This document shows, one piece after another, positions 21,262 to 33,295 of a stretch of DNA of 64,000 nucleotides. Position 1 is the stretch's first letter, and the number at the start of each line of letters is the position of its first letter. This DNA comes from Pascua guehoae (taxonomy: Eukaryota; Basidiomycota; Tremellomycetes; Trichosporonales; Trichosporonaceae). The stretch lies in the NCBI GenBank assembly GCA_001600415.1, contig BCJX01000001.1, positions 2,799,532 to 2,863,531 on the forward strand, written 5' to 3'. Below the pieces are notes generated by a model that was not told the origin of the DNA, ran no database searches, and saw only the letters and a list, made by a program, of their open reading frames with translations. A program made the position numbers and the translations under genes.

Positions 21262-22876
21262 TCAGAACCCCCCACTCTCCCCCCCAGCCTGGTACTCATC
21301 CACACACTCGACATCGAGGGCCGCCTCGTCCATGTTGAGACACGTCGCTTCACGCGTACCGTTGGGGCTTCGCACGGAAATATCGGCAGCCGAGATGTCC
21401 TTGCAGACAGTGTCGCTACTGCAGGTGAACATGCTGGTGAGCGGCTGGTATTTCGGGCTCGTTATGCCAGTAAAGTTGCGGAACACAATATCCTCGATGG
21501 TGAGCGGCGACGGATACTGCTGGCACAGTGTGAGATTGCTCTGCCCATAGCACTGGGTGATCTCAATGGCGTAGTCGACATTGTCGACGAAAAAGTTTTC
21601 AAACGTCACGTTGCGCACGCGGCCGCTGCCCCCGCCGCCCTGCAGGTCGACGGACATGGACGACGGCGCGTTGGGCCATACCTTGATGCGGGCGCCGTCC
21701 GAGGCGTTGTGCATGCTAATGTCGGTCACGAGCACGTTTTCGACGATATCGTACTCGCCCGGGTACTGCCCCAGTGACCCCACGCTGATGCCGTGCGAGC
21801 CGTTGCAGAACATGGACTGTACGACAATGTCGGTCGAGTTGGGCTTGAACGAAACGCAGTCTAGGTGTCAGTTGAATGTGCGCGGCCCAGCGATTCCAAG
21901 GGGAAACATTCAGCTTCTGTGACGCAGCACTCACCATCACCATTGTTGACTACCGAGTTCTGGATAGTAATCTCGCTCGAACGGTACGTGTCCCACCCGT
22001 CCGTGTTCTTGGCCATATTGTTGCTCTTGCTAAAGCCCGAAATGTCAAAATTGTCAAACACGACGTTGGTCGAGTTGGCGATAAACGTGTAGTACTGCGG
22101 CGAGTACCGCAGGACCAGGTCTGCGAGAATCGAGTTTGTGAGCCCGTCAATGCCAATGAGGACAGGACGCATGATGAGTCTGTCCTTTGCAAAAAGGTCG
22201 TACCACGCCTGGCCGTTGCCGTCAATCGTGCCACCTGGAGCGTTAGTGTGACGAGACGTGTTCCTGGTGGTGTATGTATATACCTCCATAGACGAATACG
22301 TCGTCTCCGCCCAACTGGACCGGTCAGCTTTCAGGTCCTAACAAGTATGGGCCGTACGCACCTTGAAGAACGTTGTCACGTTCTGGAATCCAAACTTGAA
22401 CCCGGCCTCTTGCCAGTACGTCGTGTCGTTTGTAATCTCGATACGGCCCCGAATATCTAGTTGTGAGCTTGGGAAAATCTCCAAAGTCTACGTCTACCTA
22501 CATACCAATGTCGATACTCTGCAGGAATGTCCAGTCCATTGCTGTCCCGATGGTATATCTTGCAAGTTAGTACTTGGATCCCCGACTCTGTCCAAAGGGC
22601 CACTTACGTCTTGTCCTCGGCAAAGATCACATGTCCGCCGTGGTTGCACTCGTGGAAAGCGCCCAGAATGTTCTTGCTATCGTCGTGACCACGTCCATTG
22701 GCGCGCACGACGCACTCACGCTTCCGCGGTGGCGGGGACGGGAAGGGCCGGTGCGGGCGGTGGGGCTTGGGGCGGATACTCGGCCTACAATTGTTGCTGC
22801 TGGTATGATCCTTGCCGTTGTTGGCGGTGACGGCGCCAATTGCCGCGAGGGTAGAGATCAGGAGAGAGAACCTCAT
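21262..22876 (-). CDS. Secreted polygalacturonase-type glycoside hydrolase (GH28)
   Basis: Extracellular pectin-degrading enzyme, probably hydrolysing galacturonan; exo-type action is possible. I chose the ATG at 22876 because it opens a signal peptide [18 protein letters not shown]; the frame's earlier Met lacks this. Several introns follow. The parallel beta-helix core carries the GH28 catalytic set in order: NTDGWD (about 21990), GDD|CVSF split by an intron (about 21860-21945), [11 protein letters not shown] (about 21790) and ARIKVWP (about 21690). A Cys-containing C-terminus ends at 21262. A proline/arginine-rich insert follows the signal peptide. Multiple NxS/T sites fit secretion. A TATA-like GTATAAGAA lies near 22919-22927 on the minus strand. 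Confidence 0.92.
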
Positions 22877-23511
22877 ACTTTCATGTGAGAGAGTCTGCAA
22901 CACCGGGCCTCATTCGCTTCTTATACTGTTGCTCCCTCATGACATTTGGAGCTCCATGACGCACAACGAGCGGGCCGGCGATGCGGGGGACCCAGCCGAA
23001 CGCGGCCCCGCACCGCACGGAGAGGCGGTCCGCCGGGCCGTGAAGTTTAAGTCGTTACTCATGTTCTTCTAGTCGGGCTTCTAGATCAGGCACGGTGGTG
23101 AGCTCCCTGGATTGATAACGTTGAAACGCTGTCTGTGGGATGCTGTGTTGAACATGCCTCAGCAGACTGCCGGGCATCACCCGATACAAGGTGGGCAATA
23201 TTTCTCCGCGCCAACACTCGGGGCCCGCCCTCTGTATTCTTTTCCCACTCGGCCTCGTGTGTAGCTGTGCGTTGTTGCTCCGAGGATTACCCTTCCCGGC
23301 GCATGGAAAGACATCCATCAGCGTCCCCCAAGGCAATCGAGCTCCTGACCTTCACGCTTCAAGGGCGACTTTGAATGCACTGGCAGAGGAGAGGGACACA
23401 ACTTCAGCCCAACTGCAGCCCAAAGCCCCACCAACAAACGCCATCAGGCATCTTTGCCAATGATCCTGCTTCATACCCGATCTATTTGTCCCTCCTTCTG
23501 ATCCTCATACA
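22877..23511. other. Pectinase promoter / oxidoreductase 3' region
   Basis: It contains the GH28 TATA-like element near 22919. No supported gene. Confidence 0.5.
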
Positions 23512-25161
23512 CTACAGCTTGGCCTTCCTGTCCTCGTCACGGATACGCACAACGGCCTTGCCCCACGTCTTCCTCGCCTCGAGGTCCGCAAGGGCGCGTG
23601 TCACGTCCCCGAGACCATTGTACAGTGGCTCATAAACTTGGGGGACAAGCTTGCCTTCGGCAACGAGCGCCAACACCGTGTCGAGCACCTCGTAGTAGCG
23701 CGCTGGGTTGTGGATCTTGGTGGCTCCCCAGTGCAGCCCGACAATCGAGCACTGCTTGAGGAGGACGAGGTTGGCAGGTACCTGTTGTTAGCTGGAGTGT
23801 AGCTCAGAGGGCGTGACGTCCGGTAAAGACGCCGTGGCGTCGTTGAAGGCAGTAACTCACCTTCTCCCAGGTACCGCCTGCGAAGCCGACGACGACAAGG
23901 CGCGAGTTCCATGCCACGCACTTGAGCGACGGGATGAGCATGCCTGGGGTTAGCTACGCTCTCAAGAAGTGTCGGAGTCCTCCTGACGTGTCAGGCCAGA
24001 CAGCCTCAGCAGTTTGGCTTGGCCGAGTCCTCACTGCCCGCGCCCTCACCCTCGGCCCATTACAGTGCAGCACTCACCAACAGGGTCGTAGACAACGTCC
24101 ACGCCATGGCCACCCGTAATCTTCTTAACCTCCTGCTGCCAGCCATCCTTGGTGTAGTCGATCGTGTAGTCGGCACCGCCCTTGGTAACGCAGAGGTCAC
24201 GCTTGGCCTGGGAGCCCGCGGTAGCAATGACCTTGCACCCAAGGTCTGATCGTCAGCCAGAAGTCGATCGATAAGTATCGCTACACGTACACTTTGCAAT
24301 CTGGCACGCTGCGAGCCCAACACCGCCTGCTCCGGCGTGCACGAGCACCCATTCTCCCGGCTGTGCGTTTGCACGTCCCACAAGCGCCTCGTACGACGTG
24401 GGGTACGTTCTGTTCAGTGTGAGCCACGTTTCTCGGCTCAGAGACCGGAGGGTTTGATGGGCGGTGTACGCACGTAATGCCACATGCCTGCTCGAGCGTA
24501 AGGTTGGAAGGAGCGGGGAGGAGCTGTGCTGGGTCGATGGCAATCTGTTCCGCATATGCGCCCTGGCCGACACCACAGACGCGGTCTATTGTAGGGCACC
24601 ATAAACAGGAAGACGGAGGGGCGGCAAAGGTACGTGGTAGTTGCGGGTAGGACCGTGTGAAGAATCGAGGACGATGGGCGCAGTTGCGGCGGGACAAGGA
24701 AGGAGAGAAAGACAACATCAGCATAACGGAATGCAAATGACGAAGGTTTCTGCTCACCACCACGCTTGAACTTGCATCCTGAGGGGATTGGCGAGTTGTC
24801 GGCAATGTAACCAGCAAACTCGGCACCGAGAACAAACGGGAGAGGGGGTTTGCCTGATGTTAGTGTTTGCAGACCATTGTCCCTTGGTCCTTGAGGTACC
24901 GCTTGTCCGTGATGCTCACTCTGGTACTTTCCCTGCGCCTGGAGGATGCTGCCAATCAGTATGATAACCTCGTACTCTGTCCAAACCACGTACTCGAAGA
25001 AGTTGAGTCCCGAAGCGTAGACGTCCACGAGCACCTGGCCGTCCTTGGGAACCGGAGCTGGGATGTCCGAGCTGCGGGTGTCAGCGTTGTCGCTGCAGAC
25101 GCAATACCCACATGCCCTGCTTTGACGGGTGTGCGAGGGTTTTGATCTGGAGAGCCTTCAT
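23512..25161 (-). CDS. Zinc-type alcohol dehydrogenase-like / quinone oxidoreductase (MDR superfamily)
   Basis: NAD(P)H-dependent oxidoreductase of the medium-chain family, most like quinone oxidoreductases. The ATG at 25161 gives [16 protein letters not shown], then a short intron and [20 protein letters not shown]. The next intron falls in [15 protein letters not shown], the conserved N-terminal motif of the group. [13 protein letters not shown] follows, then the cofactor-binding [20 protein letters not shown] (about 24290-24355), a classic AGAGGVG Rossmann loop. The C-terminal exon reads [20 protein letters not shown] and [10 protein letters not shown] before the stop at 23512-23514. No zinc-ligand cluster was noticed. 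It is divergent from the dehydrogenase at 25507 with only 345 bp between starts. Confidence 0.9.
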
Positions 25162-25506
25162 TGTGTGAAATGGAACGGTGACCAAGAGAACGAGCGAGAG
25201 AGAGAGGTAGAGAGAGAGCAATATGTATCGCGAAGTCGCAAGGTTGTGGATGTGATTCTTGGGGCCAAGCCGCCGGTAGGGATCTGAGCGAGATTGCCGG
25301 CATCCGGCGCCGGTCGGATGAGGCCGAAAGCCGAGAACTTGGATGTCACCCGGTCGGTGGCTCGGCAACTGACGGACAATCGTAACGGGTACCTCGTCGT
25401 CGTCGAGCTGCCCATTCGTCCATCAGCAACTGTCGTGGGTCAAAGCACGGAGCAAACAACTCTACTTTCCCAACAGACATCTCGCATTGCATTCAACTCA
25501 CTTTCC
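25162..25506. promoter_or_regulatory. Divergent promoter between two oxidoreductase genes
   Basis: A 345-bp gap separates two divergent starts, enough for a shared control region. It contains a GA/CT-rich run (about 25193-25215). No TATA is obvious. Confidence 0.5.
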
Positions 25507-26720
25507 ATGTCGACGACTACAAACGAAAGCAGCGCACAGCAGCCCCGGAAGCTCAAGGTGGCCGTCATCCCTGGAGATGGCATCGGACAGGAGGTCATGC
25601 CCGAGGGCCTGGCGTGCTTGAGAGCCGCTGCTAAACGGTGAGCTATGAGCCGAGCCGTTTGACAGAAGTGTACCTAATCACCAGCTATAACATCGACCTC
25701 GAGCTCGATGAGGAGCAGTTCCACGACTGGGCGAGCTGCGCACGCTACGTAAAGCACGGAGCCATGCTGCCGGACGGGTGGAAGGAGGTGCTTGCCGGCT
25801 ACGATGCCATCTACTTTGGCGCTGTGGGCGACCCGGCAGTTGTTCCCGACCACACGTCGCTGTGGGGCTCGCTGCTCCAGTTCCGCCGCGAGTTTGACCA
25901 GTACATCAACCTGCGCCCGTGCCGGCTGATGCCGGGCGTGCGGTGCCCGCTGGCCAACAAAAAAGTCGGCGACATTGACTTTTGGGTCGTGCGCGAGAAC
26001 ACCGAGGGCGAGTACTCGTCGATTGGCGGCAAAATGTTCGAGGGGACAGACCGCGAGTTTGTCGTCCAGGAGACCATCATGACACGGACGGGCGTCGACC
26101 GCGTGCTCGACTATGCATTCAAGCTCGCGCAGAGCCGGCCAAAGAAGCACCTCACCAGCGCGACAAAGAGTAACGGTATCAGCATCACCATGCCGTACTG
26201 GGACTCGCGTGTCGCCGAGATGGCGGAAAAGTTCAAGGACGTGTCGGTGGACAAGTACCACATCGACATTCTCACGGCCTTCTTCGTGCTCCGCCCCGAG
26301 ATGTTTGATGTCGTCGTCGGCAGGTGAGTCTTGCCAGCCCTCGATGACGTGCTAACCCTTTTCAGCAACCTCTTCGGTGACATTCTCTCCGACCTCGGCC
26401 CGGCCTGTACGGGCTCCATCGGCATCGCGCCCTCGGGCAACATCAACCCCGTGGGTAACTGGCCGAGTCTCTTTGAGCCCGTGCACGGCAGTGCGCCCGA
26501 CATTGCAGGCAAGGGTATCGCCAACCCCGTCGGCATGATCTGGGCCGGCCAGATGATGCTGGAGCACTTTGGTTTCAAGGACGCTTCCGACTGCATGATG
26601 CGCGCCATTCACGAGGCCCTCGCGAATGGTGGAAACGACATTCTTACGCCTGACGTTGGTGGGAATGGAACGTGCCACAAGCTTGGCGCGCATGTTGCAG
26701 CCTTGATTGAGACGATCTAG
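25507..26720 (+). CDS. Tartrate dehydrogenase / D-malate dehydrogenase-like decarboxylating enzyme
   Basis: NAD-dependent beta-decarboxylating dehydrogenase of the isocitrate/isopropylmalate family. The ATG at 25507 starts MSTTTNESSAQQPRKLKV. AVIPGDGIGQEVMPEGL is the N-terminal nucleotide and substrate loop. YDAIYFGAVGDP and SLLQFRREFDQYINLRPCRL are characteristic of the tartrate/D-malate branch rather than LEU2. WVVRENTEGEYSSIGG and VVVG|SNLFGDILSDLGPA (split by an intron near 26322-26366) supply the substrate- and metal-binding Asp residues. PSLFEPVHGSAPDIAGKG is the dinucleotide-binding motif. Two introns with consensus ends, stop at 26718-26720. Length (about 365 residues) is normal. It could feed tartrate or malate carbon into central metabolism together with its divergent partner. 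Confidence 0.93.
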
Positions 26721-27117
26721 GTGTTGTAGCCCGCGTGTGCTGTAGTTGGTACCTTGTATGGAGATTCCTGCATTCCAACCGCTCCTTAAACTGTATGCTA
26801 AGTGACATTCGTGCTATCTGTGTCCTACAGAATGCTGATGGGTGTAACAAGTCCGGGCACGACGCATGAGAGGCTCTCCGTGTCCTCCCAGTCCGGAATG
26901 GCCGTCCAAATGAAGGTGATCTGCGCCCTCGTCTGCTCCCTTGCTCTGAGCCACCCTCCTGCCCTCCCGCACTTCCTTCTCCCTCTTGCATCCCCACAGC
27001 AGCGTTCCATACTACATTCGCTTCGTTTGTACGACATCGTTACAGTGCTTTATTGTCTCTGGGCCCATGCCATCACGACAAAAAGGCCTTTCACCCTACT
27101 CCTTGGAGGGACTACAC
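26721..27117. other. Convergent 3' region
   Basis: Tail-to-tail gap between the dehydrogenase and the epoxide hydrolase-like gene. No gene seen. Confidence 0.5.
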
Positions 27118-28354
27118 CTAGGCCAATTCGAAGAACGTGTGCAGGCGCTTCATCACCTCCTCTGGCGCCTCTTCGGGAATGTAATGGCCGCTCTGGGTGG
27201 GATAACCCGTCACTTGCACCGAGTCCTGGCATCGCCCGCGCCAGATCTCCAGTGCTCCAGGGTCCTGGTACTTGTTAATGAGACCCCGGGTGCCCCAGAG
27301 GACAAGGAGCGCGTCGAGGGCGAGCTTGTTCCCGTCTGCCATCGACTTTCGGTCATGCTCCAGGTCAATGGTCGCTGCAGCGCGGTAATCCTCGCACGCC
27401 TGGCTGGTCAGCATGCAACATCACTAGGTGGTGGAGTCCCAGGGGTCGTACGCACAGCATGGACGCCCTCGGGTGTAAAGTATGTCGTCTTGTACGCGGC
27501 CGTGTCCTCGGGTGTCCAGGTAAAGCCCATGTGGGACGATCGTCCGCCAAGCATGGCCCAGAAGCGGTCGGGGTCGGCCATGATGACGTCCTCCTGGATA
27601 CCGGTCAGCATCCGCCTCGGGACTGGGACTCACGGGACCGGGGCTCGGCTGTGGAAGGAAGAACCAGTGCCAGTACCCCATGGCCTACGTCGTTAGCGCG
27701 GCTTCATATCAGGCTAGGTTGTGGGGGCAGGCCCGCCAGACGACGTACAAACGACATATCCGTCTTCTCGTACATGTACAATGTCGGAGCAATGTCCATG
27801 AGCACCATCTTGCTGACGCTGGCGGGATGGTCGAGACCCATACGGTGGGCGACACGCGCACCCCGGTCGTGAGCGACGACATGGAACTGGTCAAAGCCAA
27901 AGTGTTTCCTACCCCAGTGTGAGCTCTTCGTCTTCGCGTCGCAAACCTGCCAGCTCACATCACCTGCACCATGTCGTTGGCCATCTCGCGCTTCGAGTAC
28001 TCGACATGCGACTCGGACCCATGCGGCTTTGACGATCCTCCATACCCTGGGCATGTAAGCGGTGCGTCATGTGTAGCATTGGTACTCACCACGCAGATCA
28101 GCTGCGACGACCGTAAAGTGCTCGGCAAGCTCGGGGGCCACAAAGCGCCAGATGCTGGGGAATAAGATACCACCCCTGCCACAGAACTCCCACTGCCCGT
28201 CCCACCCTCATGCTCACTGGCTATTCTGCGGGTACCCATGGAGGAGGAGCAGACCCGGCCCAGCGCCAGCGGTCCTGCATTCGATCTGGACGTCGGAACA
28301 CACATCGCTGTGCACGGGGATGAGCTGCCGTTGAAAGTCTGCAAACTTGACCAT
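27118..28354 (-). CDS. Epoxide hydrolase / haloacetate dehalogenase-like alpha/beta hydrolase
   Basis: Soluble hydrolase using an Asp nucleophile. The ATG at 28354 starts MVKFADFQRQLIPVHSDV. LLLLHGYPQNS holds the oxyanion-hole HGxP motif. ADLRGYGGSSKPHG follows. FHVVAHDRGARVAHRMGLDH carries the nucleophile Asp in the HDRG elbow typical of fluoroacetate dehalogenases and some epoxide hydrolases. TGYPTQSGHYIPEEAPEEV contains the catalytic His near the C-terminus. At least four short introns interrupt it. The stop is at 27118-27120. The predicted length of about 300 residues fits the family. Substrate cannot be told from sequence alone. Confidence 0.9.
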
Positions 28355-29112
28355 TGTGAGTTGTATGAGAGAACAGCAATGTAGTGGCCCAGTGACGCAG
28401 TCTTTAAACCGCTGCCTACCCGGCTCTGAACGGTACTTTGCTTTGTCAGAACGTCGGATGCAGCAGCGAGTGTATCGAGGCGTGTGACTCGGGTAATGGT
28501 GGACAAGCGCGGGTGCGTCGCGACCGCGAGCCGGAGTTGGTCCGCCTCCACATGCCGATGACATCAGCGCCAAGGTGAGTGAGTACCAGTCAGCAGGCAG
28601 CGACCCCAGTTTCCTGTTCGATTCTCGAAGAGGTCAGACAACGACCCAGTGCCATTGTTCCGACTAGCTGGCTACAGATTCAGACATCGGGGCATCCTTT
28701 GGCGTTTTGCTGAATTATTATGGGTTTGCCACATCAACGTCCGGTGTGCAGATTCTGTGCATCGACCTCAACTTGCTCAGCAGCTTACTAGCCCTTGGTT
28801 CTTCAGCACGCCTCTCTCTGCGACTTTTTCGAGACTGCAGAACCATGCCCATCCGTGTCTCCTGTTGACTCGTCCCATTGTCCTCTGCCCAGACTGCTAG
28901 CCAAGCAGCCCTCAGTGGGGTGCCGGGAGTCGTGTAGTACATCTTTGTATGTTCCGAGAGATACGGTAGCACTAGGAAAAGCATGTATTGGAAGCCGCAT
29001 GAGATACGCTGCGACTGAGAATTCGGTCGGGCAAGGCGACATGGGGTGCAAGGCGGCAGGCCATGGTAGAATCTCCGCCTCTCACGTTGAATCAAGCAGT
29101 ACATGTAGTCCA
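28355..29112. other. Intergenic
   Basis: It lies upstream of the hydrolase and downstream of the unknown gene at 29113. No supported gene; the open frames are short and unlike proteins. Confidence 0.5.
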
Positions 29113-30387
29113 TCATGCGGGCACGTCATCCGACTCTTCCGACTCGTCGTCGGACACAAACCCAGGCACATTATGCCCAAAGACGGCCCTTCCTTGCTCC
29201 ATACGCTCGAGATCGTCCTCGACCCGTAGGACTGGGCCCTCGATTGCGTCGTTGCGGTTTTGAATAACCCACTCGTCAAACCTCCCGGGCATCTTCCACG
29301 ACGACTCGTCAAACGTGCGCCCTTGGTAATGGGGCTGGTGTCCTGGCCGAAAGCCGCGGTCCTGATATTGTCCCGGCATGTCCCAAGCGTCCGCCGTGTG
29401 CTCGAGAATGTGGTCCTTGCCATAGTGCCGGTGGACAAAGATCGGAAACTCCATGCTCGAGGGATCGAAATAATACTCTTCCTCGGGATGGGCGCGAATA
29501 TTGCGGTCGCGGTCTCGCTCCCACTCTCTCACGACAGCAGCTAGCTTGGATCCCCATGGGGCGTTTTCAGACACCTCGGCCTTGTAGGCCAGGCTGAGTC
29601 TATCGAGGACCGTGCTGTCGTGGAGTGCGCGATAAAGGGGAACGTAGACATTTCCCTTACTGTCAGCAACCAAATGTCAATCTTGCCATACTCACATGCC
29701 AGAGATCGCAATTGACATAGTTTGGCTCTTGCCCCTGGGACTCGGGACGCATGGCTTCGGTGGCCTCTTGATACCACTTCTCGATCAGTCCCGTGGCCCG
29801 CAGCCATGGGATGGGCCCATCCATTGCTGGTGCATCGGCGTCGACAAATACCCTGCACGTTGTCAGTAGTTTTGGCCATTACCCACCACGGGGCTCAACT
29901 GTGCCCAACCTAGTGACTAACCCTTTCCCGTCCTTACAGGACTGATTCATTACCCGTACTCCCCGCCGAACGGCCTCATCCGTCAGGCGCTTGCGTTCCA
30001 TCGCGTCCTCATCTTCGGCCTTGCCAGTATCATCATCTGGTTGATGATACCACACAAAGCGGTATCGATCTTGGGTACCCAAGAGCATGAGGTAGGCCTT
30101 TACGTCTGGCAAGCTGGTAGCGTCAGGTATCGCTGTTGGTGGAAACACCGGTGTACCTACTGGTCGTAGTTGAGCTCTTCGTCGAGGGGGAATGTCCCAT
30201 TCGGGCGGAGCTGGGCGTAATGCACCACTCCAGAGGAGGTATTTCCCTTGCTATTCCCGGCCCCAGCGACCGTGATGTTGTTCACTCGGGCGTCGGAGGC
30301 GTCATCGATTTGGCCGGCGCTGCTGGGTGTACCATCTGCAGAAGAGCTGCGTGCTGATTCCAGCGGGCTAGAAATGTCGTCCTGCAT
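29113..30387 (-). CDS. Hypothetical protein, multi-exon
   Basis: Not recognised. The ATG at 30387 starts MQDDISSPLESARSSSADG, a Ser-rich disordered N-terminus. Later exons read VKAYLMLLGTQDRYRFVWYH, a charged helix with MERKRLTDEAVRRGVRVMNQ, and AMDGPIPWLRATGLIEKWYQ. The largest, last exon (29673-29113) contains VYVPLYRALHDSTVLDRLSL, FPIFVHRHYGKDHILEHTAD and WKMPGRFDEWVIQNRND, then an acidic tail DDESEESDD. Aromatic-rich ordered exons and consensus splice sites indicate a genuine gene of roughly 370 residues. No signal peptide or membrane span, so probably soluble. I cannot assign a function. Confidence 0.75.
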
Positions 30388-31298
30388 TGCCTAGGTAGCT
30401 TGAAGTGGTGTCGGCAGAGGTGGATGCAGCACGGGGGAGGTTGATGTGGAGTGGGTAACGATGGGATGGTTACGGGTGGGAAATGGGGTGAACTCAGCCG
30501 GTGCTGTCAATGTCCGATTGCCTAGTGTAAACACACACGCACTCGGGCCCAGGGGTAGCACCCAGTTTAAGTTTCACCACTCCCGCAACAGGGGGTGAGG
30601 TTTCAACCACCATGCTCCACCATGCGTCATCACGGGCAACGATGCTGTATCGGTGTGATGCACACCATGCATTCCTCATTCACAATGCCTGATACCATGC
30701 TATATTGCTTCATGGGCATTACTAGAAGCGTTGACATGTCCAAATGGAGATGGGGTTCAGAGCAAACGTGGCCACAACAGGCTGTTTCCATGGCGGAACA
30801 CACTACCGGCCAAACCAACGGGAGGCGATTGTTGCTTCTCTAGCACGCGGTCGCGGAGGCGAAGAGTGGGTAACGAGCCATTATGGTCGCCGAGCGCCAG
30901 TCTTGTGATGGTGTCCCCGTCGTGTATGTCACAGTGTTCTCTCTTACGAAGCTCATGGGCTAACTGTGCACTCCTCCGCTTGGCACGTCACCCTATCCAT
31001 CGTGGCATCAATCCCATTCCCAGGTATTGTCTCCAACCGCTCTAACGCGCAGCTGCCGGACGCTTGACGAGAGGCGGTACAGAATGCCAGTTGTACAGTA
31101 ATCCTTAGTGAAGGTCCCCATGTGGCCCATGCCACAATACAAAAAATAACAGACAGTGTCTGTCGTGTTGGTTGCACCAGGACATCGTTCAAACACTTCA
31201 CACATATTCATCACCAAACGTAGCCGACATTCTTCACCATTTCGTTACTTCTTACCATTCCAACTCAATCCCTCTAACCAAAGCTACTAGTTATCAGC
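30388..31298. other. Intergenic
   Basis: Promoter of the hypothetical gene and 3' flank of the beta-lactamase-family gene. No coding signal seen. Confidence 0.5.
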
Positions 31299-33295
31299 CT
31301 ACGCCTTGACGAGCGAGTCTGGCGAGAAGATGATCTCCTGCAACGTGGTGATCGTGCCGAAGAAGGCGGGGACTGCGTCGTTAGTGACTGCAAGGTGTAC
31401 ATGGAGCTGTATGTGCAACCAGCTGGTCGAAGGCTTGGGTAACCTCAGACCAGGAGTGACTACCCTATGTCCAACTTACGTCCAAGAGGAAGCACCTCGT
31501 TGAAGACGACGGCACCGATGCCAAGAGTCGGGTCTGCGGTCCAGAAGAGGTTGGCAATGCCGTACTGCGCACCATGTCAGCACCAGGCCCCGAGCGGGAA
31601 TCACGACAGGGGCAGATAGAGGATGCTCGAACGACCATGAACGTACCCATTCCGCAGCACCGGCCTTGCGACCATTCGGAAGGTCGTCGACGTTGGCTGA
31701 CATAGTCAGCAACCAAGACAGAGCTTTCTGGAATTGTAGGCTTACTGAGGTGCGACAGGGCCCATCCCTTGCGCGCGCCAGGAAGGAGGCCGAGGTCGAC
31801 AGAGGCGGCGGGGTCCTGCGTCGTAATCGAACCATTGTCAGCCAGGGCGCCGAGGTCGGCGAGGTCGGCAGTCTGGAGCTTAAACTCTTCCTGCCAGGTG
31901 GCGGGCTTGAGGATGGTCTTGCCGAGCGGGCTCACGCCGCGGTTGAGAAGGGTCGCCACGAGCTTGAGATAGTCGGGGGCCGTGGTGAGCATACCGGCAC
32001 CGCCAGAGTGGAAGTCGGGCCCGTTGAAGTCGATGGGGAAGTCAATCTTGATAAACCCGTCAGGAGAGTTGAAGTGCAGCGTTGCCAGGCGCTTGCCCAG
32101 GTCGGGGCGGGCGGAAATGTCAAACGTCGAGTCCTTCATGCCGATCGGGTCGAAGATGTGCTCTGTGCAACTGTCAGCTGTATCTGCACGACCCACGGCG
32201 CCAGACAGCATGTCAATCGGCAAGTTGCAGGAGCCCAGTTCTGCCCAGCTCGAGCTTCGGGTACACACCTTTGAAGTAGTCGCCAAGCTTCTGGCCCGAA
32301 AGGCGCTCGACCACGACGCCAGCCCAGTCGATGTCTGTGGAACGCTGTCAACACAACGGACCACATGTCATGAGCCCAACACGTACTGGTGCCATACTCG
32401 AACTTGGTACCAGGCTCATTGACGAGCGGCTGAATTGAGAGTTAGTCAGAGTCATCGCCAACAGTGGTGACAACGTCTTTGGGCCGATGCGGGTGCCCCG
32501 CACTCATCATCATCACTTACCGCCTTCATCGGGGCTAAGGGGTTGGCGTTGTTCTGCTTGACCCAGTTCTGGAGGTCCTTGTTGAAGAAGGGGTAGGCAA
32601 ATCCAGCCGTATGGGTGAGGAGGTGACGGAGCGTGATCTTTGTCCTGGGTGGGTCAGTCAGCCGCTTTGGTTGAGCAAGTACAGCCCGGTCGTCCACGTG
32701 TGCTAGTTCTGCCAACGTGCGTGGTGCTCATCACCTCGGCCAGAGACACCACACACCTCGAGCCCACCAAAAGAGGCCCACCTGGGCGCCCCAGAACAAC
32801 TCACTTGGCCTTGGTCACCTTGACCTCCGACTCGGTGGACGAAGTGATGACGTCCGGGTCGTCCAGCTCGGGGACAATCTTGCCCAGAGGCTCGTCGAGC
32901 TTGACTTTGCCCGCCTCGACCTGCTGAAGTGCCGCGATCGAAGTCACAAGCTTGGTGCAGGACGCAACCCAGAACACCTGCCGTTGTTAGGTCCCATGCC
33001 GGCGCAGCGCAGCTGCCGCGGTCGACTGTGGTTCTGGACTCGATGTTGCCAGGGGCCCCAGACACAGAGGCAGGTTGGATGGCGAGATACTCACCGTGTC
33101 AGTGTCGTACTTCTCTCCGCTCGCGAGGTCCTTGATGCCCGTGGCACGAAGGAACTGCACGTCGCCCTTGGCGTTGACCACACCCGCGACGGTGCCGGGG
33201 TGCTTGTCCGAGGGGTACGCGTCGATGAGGGCCGAGAGCTTGGCCTTGGCACCGTCCGAGAGGGCGATGACGGGAGTCTGCTGGCTGGCGGACAT
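31299..33295 (-). CDS. Serine beta-lactamase-family hydrolase (esterase / penicillin-binding fold)
   Basis: Class C beta-lactamase-like serine hydrolase; in fungi such proteins usually act as esterases, amidases or polyketide-chain transferases, not in antibiotic resistance. The ATG at 33295 starts MSASQQTPVIALSDGAKAKL. The nucleophile motif S-x-x-K is in WVASCTKLVTSIAALQQVEA. LRHLLTHTAGFAYPFF is the usual motif after it. FEYG|TDIDWAGVVVERLSGQ, across an intron, supplies the Tyr motif; the typical YSN is replaced by YGT. HIFDPIGMKDSTFD and KGWALSH (near 31760) follow. Seven or more small introns. The stop at 31299-31301 follows IIFSPDSLVKA. About 395 residues, no signal peptide. Confidence 0.9.
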
